From contig CM020620.1 in the NCBI GenBank assembly GCA_009829735.1, positions 20,868,020 to 20,932,019 of the forward strand: 64,000 bases of DNA. Direction: 5' to 3'. The notes below the pieces were generated by a model. It searched no databases, was not told the origin of the DNA, and worked only from the letters and a program-made list of their open reading frames with translations. This DNA is from Pyropia yezoensis (Eukaryota > Rhodophyta > Bangiophyceae > Bangiales > Bangiaceae). The position numbers were made by a program, and so were the translations under genes. Positions 62,997 to 64,000 of the stretch are shown one piece after another; position 1 is the first letter of the stretch; each line of letters starts with the position of its first letter.

Positions 62997-64000
62997 GTCG
63001 CCCACGCGCACGCTCAGTCCACACCCCCTCCCCCCCTCCCCGGTGCGCCGTGGAGCGGATGCGTTTCCCCTCTGCTTTTTTTTTTCCTTTTGCCGCCCAC
63101 GCTACGGAGGGTGGTGGACGGCGGGAGCGGCGGCCGACCGTCAGCAGCCAGCGACCGGCGGCGCCCGGCACCGGCACTGGCACTGGCGGGGACGGGCGGC
63201 GGCACCCGGCGGCCGAGGCGGTAGAGGGGGGTGGAGGTGGGCGGGGGGGGTAGTGGGGGGGGGTGGGTGGGGGTGGGGCGGGGGGGGGGGACGGGGGCGC
63301 CCCCCCCCCCCCCCTTCCCCCTCCCTCGCCCCTCCTCCGCCGTCCCCTGCCAATGGGGCCCGCCGCTGCCGCGGGGCGGCGGCGCGGTGGCCCGCCCCGC
63401 GGGCGATGCGTTGGCGGCTGCTCAGGGAGGCGCGGGGGGGGGGGGGGGTCACTGGGGGGAGGGTAGGGGCGGTGGGGAAGGGGGGGAAGGCGGAGCGGGA
63501 GTAGGGGGGGAGCGGAGCAGAGCAGAGCAGAAAAGGGCGCGCGCGCGGCAACCAGACACACACACACACCCGTTTCGGCGGCGGCGCTTCCCTTCCCCGC
63601 CCCCCTCCGCCCCCCGCCCCCCCCCCCCCCCCCCCCCCCGTTTCTCCCCTCTCCGCTCCCCTCCCCCGGCACCGCGCCGCGCCGCGCGGCTGCCACCATC
63701 ACCACCCCCCCTCCCCCTCCCATGGGACGGGCGGCGGGCGGACAGCCACGGGTGGGAGTGGGGGGGGGGTGTGGGGTGGCAGCGCGCTGTTGTCCGTGGA
63801 GGGAGAAGGCACCGCCTCCCTGGCGCGGGGTCGTGCGGGGGGGGAGAGGTGCGTGCGGGGGGGGGGGGGGGGGCGGTGGGGTGGGGAGGCGGCGCTCCCC
63901 GTCGCATGCGCTGGGCGGCCGTCGGCCGGCGGTGGGGGGTGGGCTCTGGTAGCGCCGCTGGCGACCGCCGCCCGGCGGGTGGGTGGGCGGGCGGGCGGGC

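Larger units (their letters stand above)
60194..64000. other. Simple-sequence-rich region without supported genes
   Basis: Nearly 3.8 kb of G/C homopolymer runs, GGC/GCC triplets, purine or pyrimidine blocks and a CA tract. Open frames of up to nearly 500 codons exist on both strands, but they are Pro, Arg or Gly repeats with no domain and overlap each other in antisense, so I do not call them. The first 150 bases hold the isoamylase 3' UTR. Assembly accuracy in the long homopolymers is doubtful. Confidence 0.55.

Noticed and set aside
1-64000. CRISPR arrays, bacterial operons, ribosome-binding sites, rRNA or tRNA genes
   Set aside because: No regularly spaced repeats, no Shine-Dalgarno-linked gene series, and no tRNA or rRNA sequence was recognisable by eye. 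Introns and eukaryotic families argue against a bacterial source. A dedicated tRNA scan was not possible.

Overview
This window looks like nuclear DNA of a red alga, most likely a bangiophyte of the Porphyra/Pyropia type. That assignment is inference. It rests on extreme GC content with GC-ending codons, a gene set with zero to two short introns per gene, a vanadium-dependent haloperoxidase, an isoamylase-type debranching enzyme (floridean starch metabolism), and a MEF2-type MADS-box gene. Kinesin, ABCG and LITAF families and spliceosomal introns rule out a bacterial source.

Layout. 0-7.6 kb: one intronless membrane flavo-oxidoreductase (ferric-reductase-like, related to the C-terminal half of fungal TmpL/NRPS-like proteins) between low-complexity spacers. 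7.6-13.3 kb, minus strand: a three-exon MADS-box gene in which an 84-residue DNA-binding part is joined to about 1,580 residues of Pro/Ser/Gly/Ala-rich disordered sequence. 13.3-21.2 kb: gene-poor, with a TIR element and short tandem repeats. 21.2-23 kb, minus: a two-exon Ldh2-family dehydrogenase. 24.5-32.5 kb: a transposon graveyard on the minus strand, with a PIF/Harbinger-like transposase fragment, a Ty3/gypsy element with damaged gag, protease, RT and RNase H and no integrase, and a frameshifted tyrosine-recombinase-like fragment. 36.9-38.1 kb: a non-autonomous hAT element with a perfect 8-bp target duplication and a 379-bp foldback element.

40-60 kb is the gene-rich part: vanadium haloperoxidase (+), LITAF-domain protein (+), a fructose-1,6-bisphosphatase-like protein whose metal-binding DPLDGSS motif has been replaced (+), a three-exon ABCG half-transporter (-), a divergent kinesin with huge Gly/Ala loops (-), and isoamylase (+). 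60-64 kb is GC-rich simple sequence with no gene I can support.

The genes are ordinary monocistronic eukaryotic units and I see no gene cluster with a shared pathway. Two are carbohydrate-metabolism relatives (FBPase-like, isoamylase) and one serves halide/peroxide chemistry. Points most worth a second look are the apparently inactive FBPase paralogue, the MADS protein with its giant disordered tail, the ABCG intron that interrupts Walker B in frame, and the Ser-to-Ala change in the haloperoxidase vanadate site. Exon joins were deduced by eye from splice consensus and reading frame; no transcript data were available.
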